A DNA stretch of 64,000 bases. Origin: Brucella gallinifaecis (GTDB lineage: Bacteria > Pseudomonadota > Alphaproteobacteria > Rhizobiales > Rhizobiaceae). The notes beneath the pieces were generated by a model. It did no database searches, had not been told where the DNA came from, and saw only the letters and a program-made list of their open reading frames with translations. Position numbers and translations under genes: made by a program. The stretch spans positions 62,001-126,000 of the forward strand of contig NZ_ML636800.1 of NCBI RefSeq assembly GCF_006476605.1, written 5' to 3'. Position 1 is the stretch's first letter, and the number at the start of each line of letters is the position of its first letter. Shown piece after piece: positions 63,887 to 64,000 of the stretch.

Positions 63887-64000
63887 AACCAATTACTCTA
63901 ACAACGCAATCAGCAAGCACTTGGATGTCCTTGATGCCTTGAGGATGGCGGATTGAAATTGTGCAGTCCGATCCACCTTTGATTGTCAGCAAGGTGATCG
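63885..64000 (-). CDS. partial C-terminus of an unidentified protein
   Basis: An open minus-strand frame enters from beyond the window and ends at TAG (63885-63887); its last residues read TLLTIKGGSDCTISIRHPQ then GIKDIQVLADCVVRVIG. It is coding-like, but too short to identify. The position after the sugar operon would suit a regulator or another pathway gene. The stop codon is part of the adjacent inverted repeat. Confidence 0.4.
   Translation of the reverse strand, partial: ITLLTIKGGSDCTISIRHPQGIKDIQVLADCVVRVIG

Overview
The window reads as a chromosomal segment of an alphaproteobacterium of the Brucellaceae (Brucella/Ochrobactrum/Pseudochrobactrum group). The evidence is a PdhS-type cell-cycle kinase of about 1,030 residues with a CtrA-like box, a tRNA-His of the alphaproteobacterial kind (no G at -1, A at 73), a ScfR/RamB-like regulator beside isocitrate lyase, a TGA-N9-TCA (RirA-type) iron box, and short palindromic units of the kind scattered through Brucellaceae genomes. 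By eye base composition is close to even, lower in G+C than I expect for classical Brucella, so a Pseudochrobactrum-like relative is possible; this is inference.

Layout. 0-9 kb: zwf-pgl, an SDR whose catalytic Tyr position is Phe, an MFS exporter with a divergent GntR regulator, a DUF1127 peptide, a GcvA-like LysR, and AzlCD with a divergent Lrp. Two copies of a ~275-bp terminal-inverted-repeat element (3416-3685 and 8862-9143) lie here. 9-24 kb: a FUSC membrane protein bracketed by an element copy and a solo element end; PuuA/PuuB-like polyamine catabolism; a class D beta-lactamase; a bestrophin-like channel; isocitrate lyase with a small partner and a divergent short-chain acyl-CoA regulator; and a PotFGHI polyamine importer. 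24-32 kb: AsmA, PdhS, tRNA-His followed by integrase debris, and a GAF-GGDEF-EAL protein.

32-45 kb: a ferric-type ABC importer; a peptidase/GntR/DapA-family set tied together by an identical 15-bp operator (probably hydroxyproline or proline-peptide use); an orphan hemin-binding protein behind a 41-bp dyad with an IRO-like core; a HdeD-like membrane domain fused to a putative permuted papain-like domain; a second family of TA-flanked inverted-repeat element; a TIGR02186/TSUP pair; and an AT-rich stretch with an unrecognised protein.

45-64 kb is a continuous sugar and sugar-acid catabolic region: a TRAP transporter, a DMT transporter plus enolase-superfamily dehydratase, an IdnO-like dehydrogenase, a DenD/GarR/IlvD-family operon overlapping by ATGA, an FAD-linked 2-hydroxyacid dehydrogenase, then a ribose-type ABC importer with a TIM-barrel isomerase and a Gfo/Idh dehydrogenase, preceded by a 25-codon leader frame coupled to the ATPase. 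No complete regulator is encoded in this last 19 kb, and no kinase or aldolase, so its pathway is not obviously a described one.

The best candidates for something new are that sugar-acid module, the HdeD/peptidase-like fusion, the TA-flanked elements that rebuild TAG stop codons and whose two arms vary in concert, and the 15-bp regulon operator.
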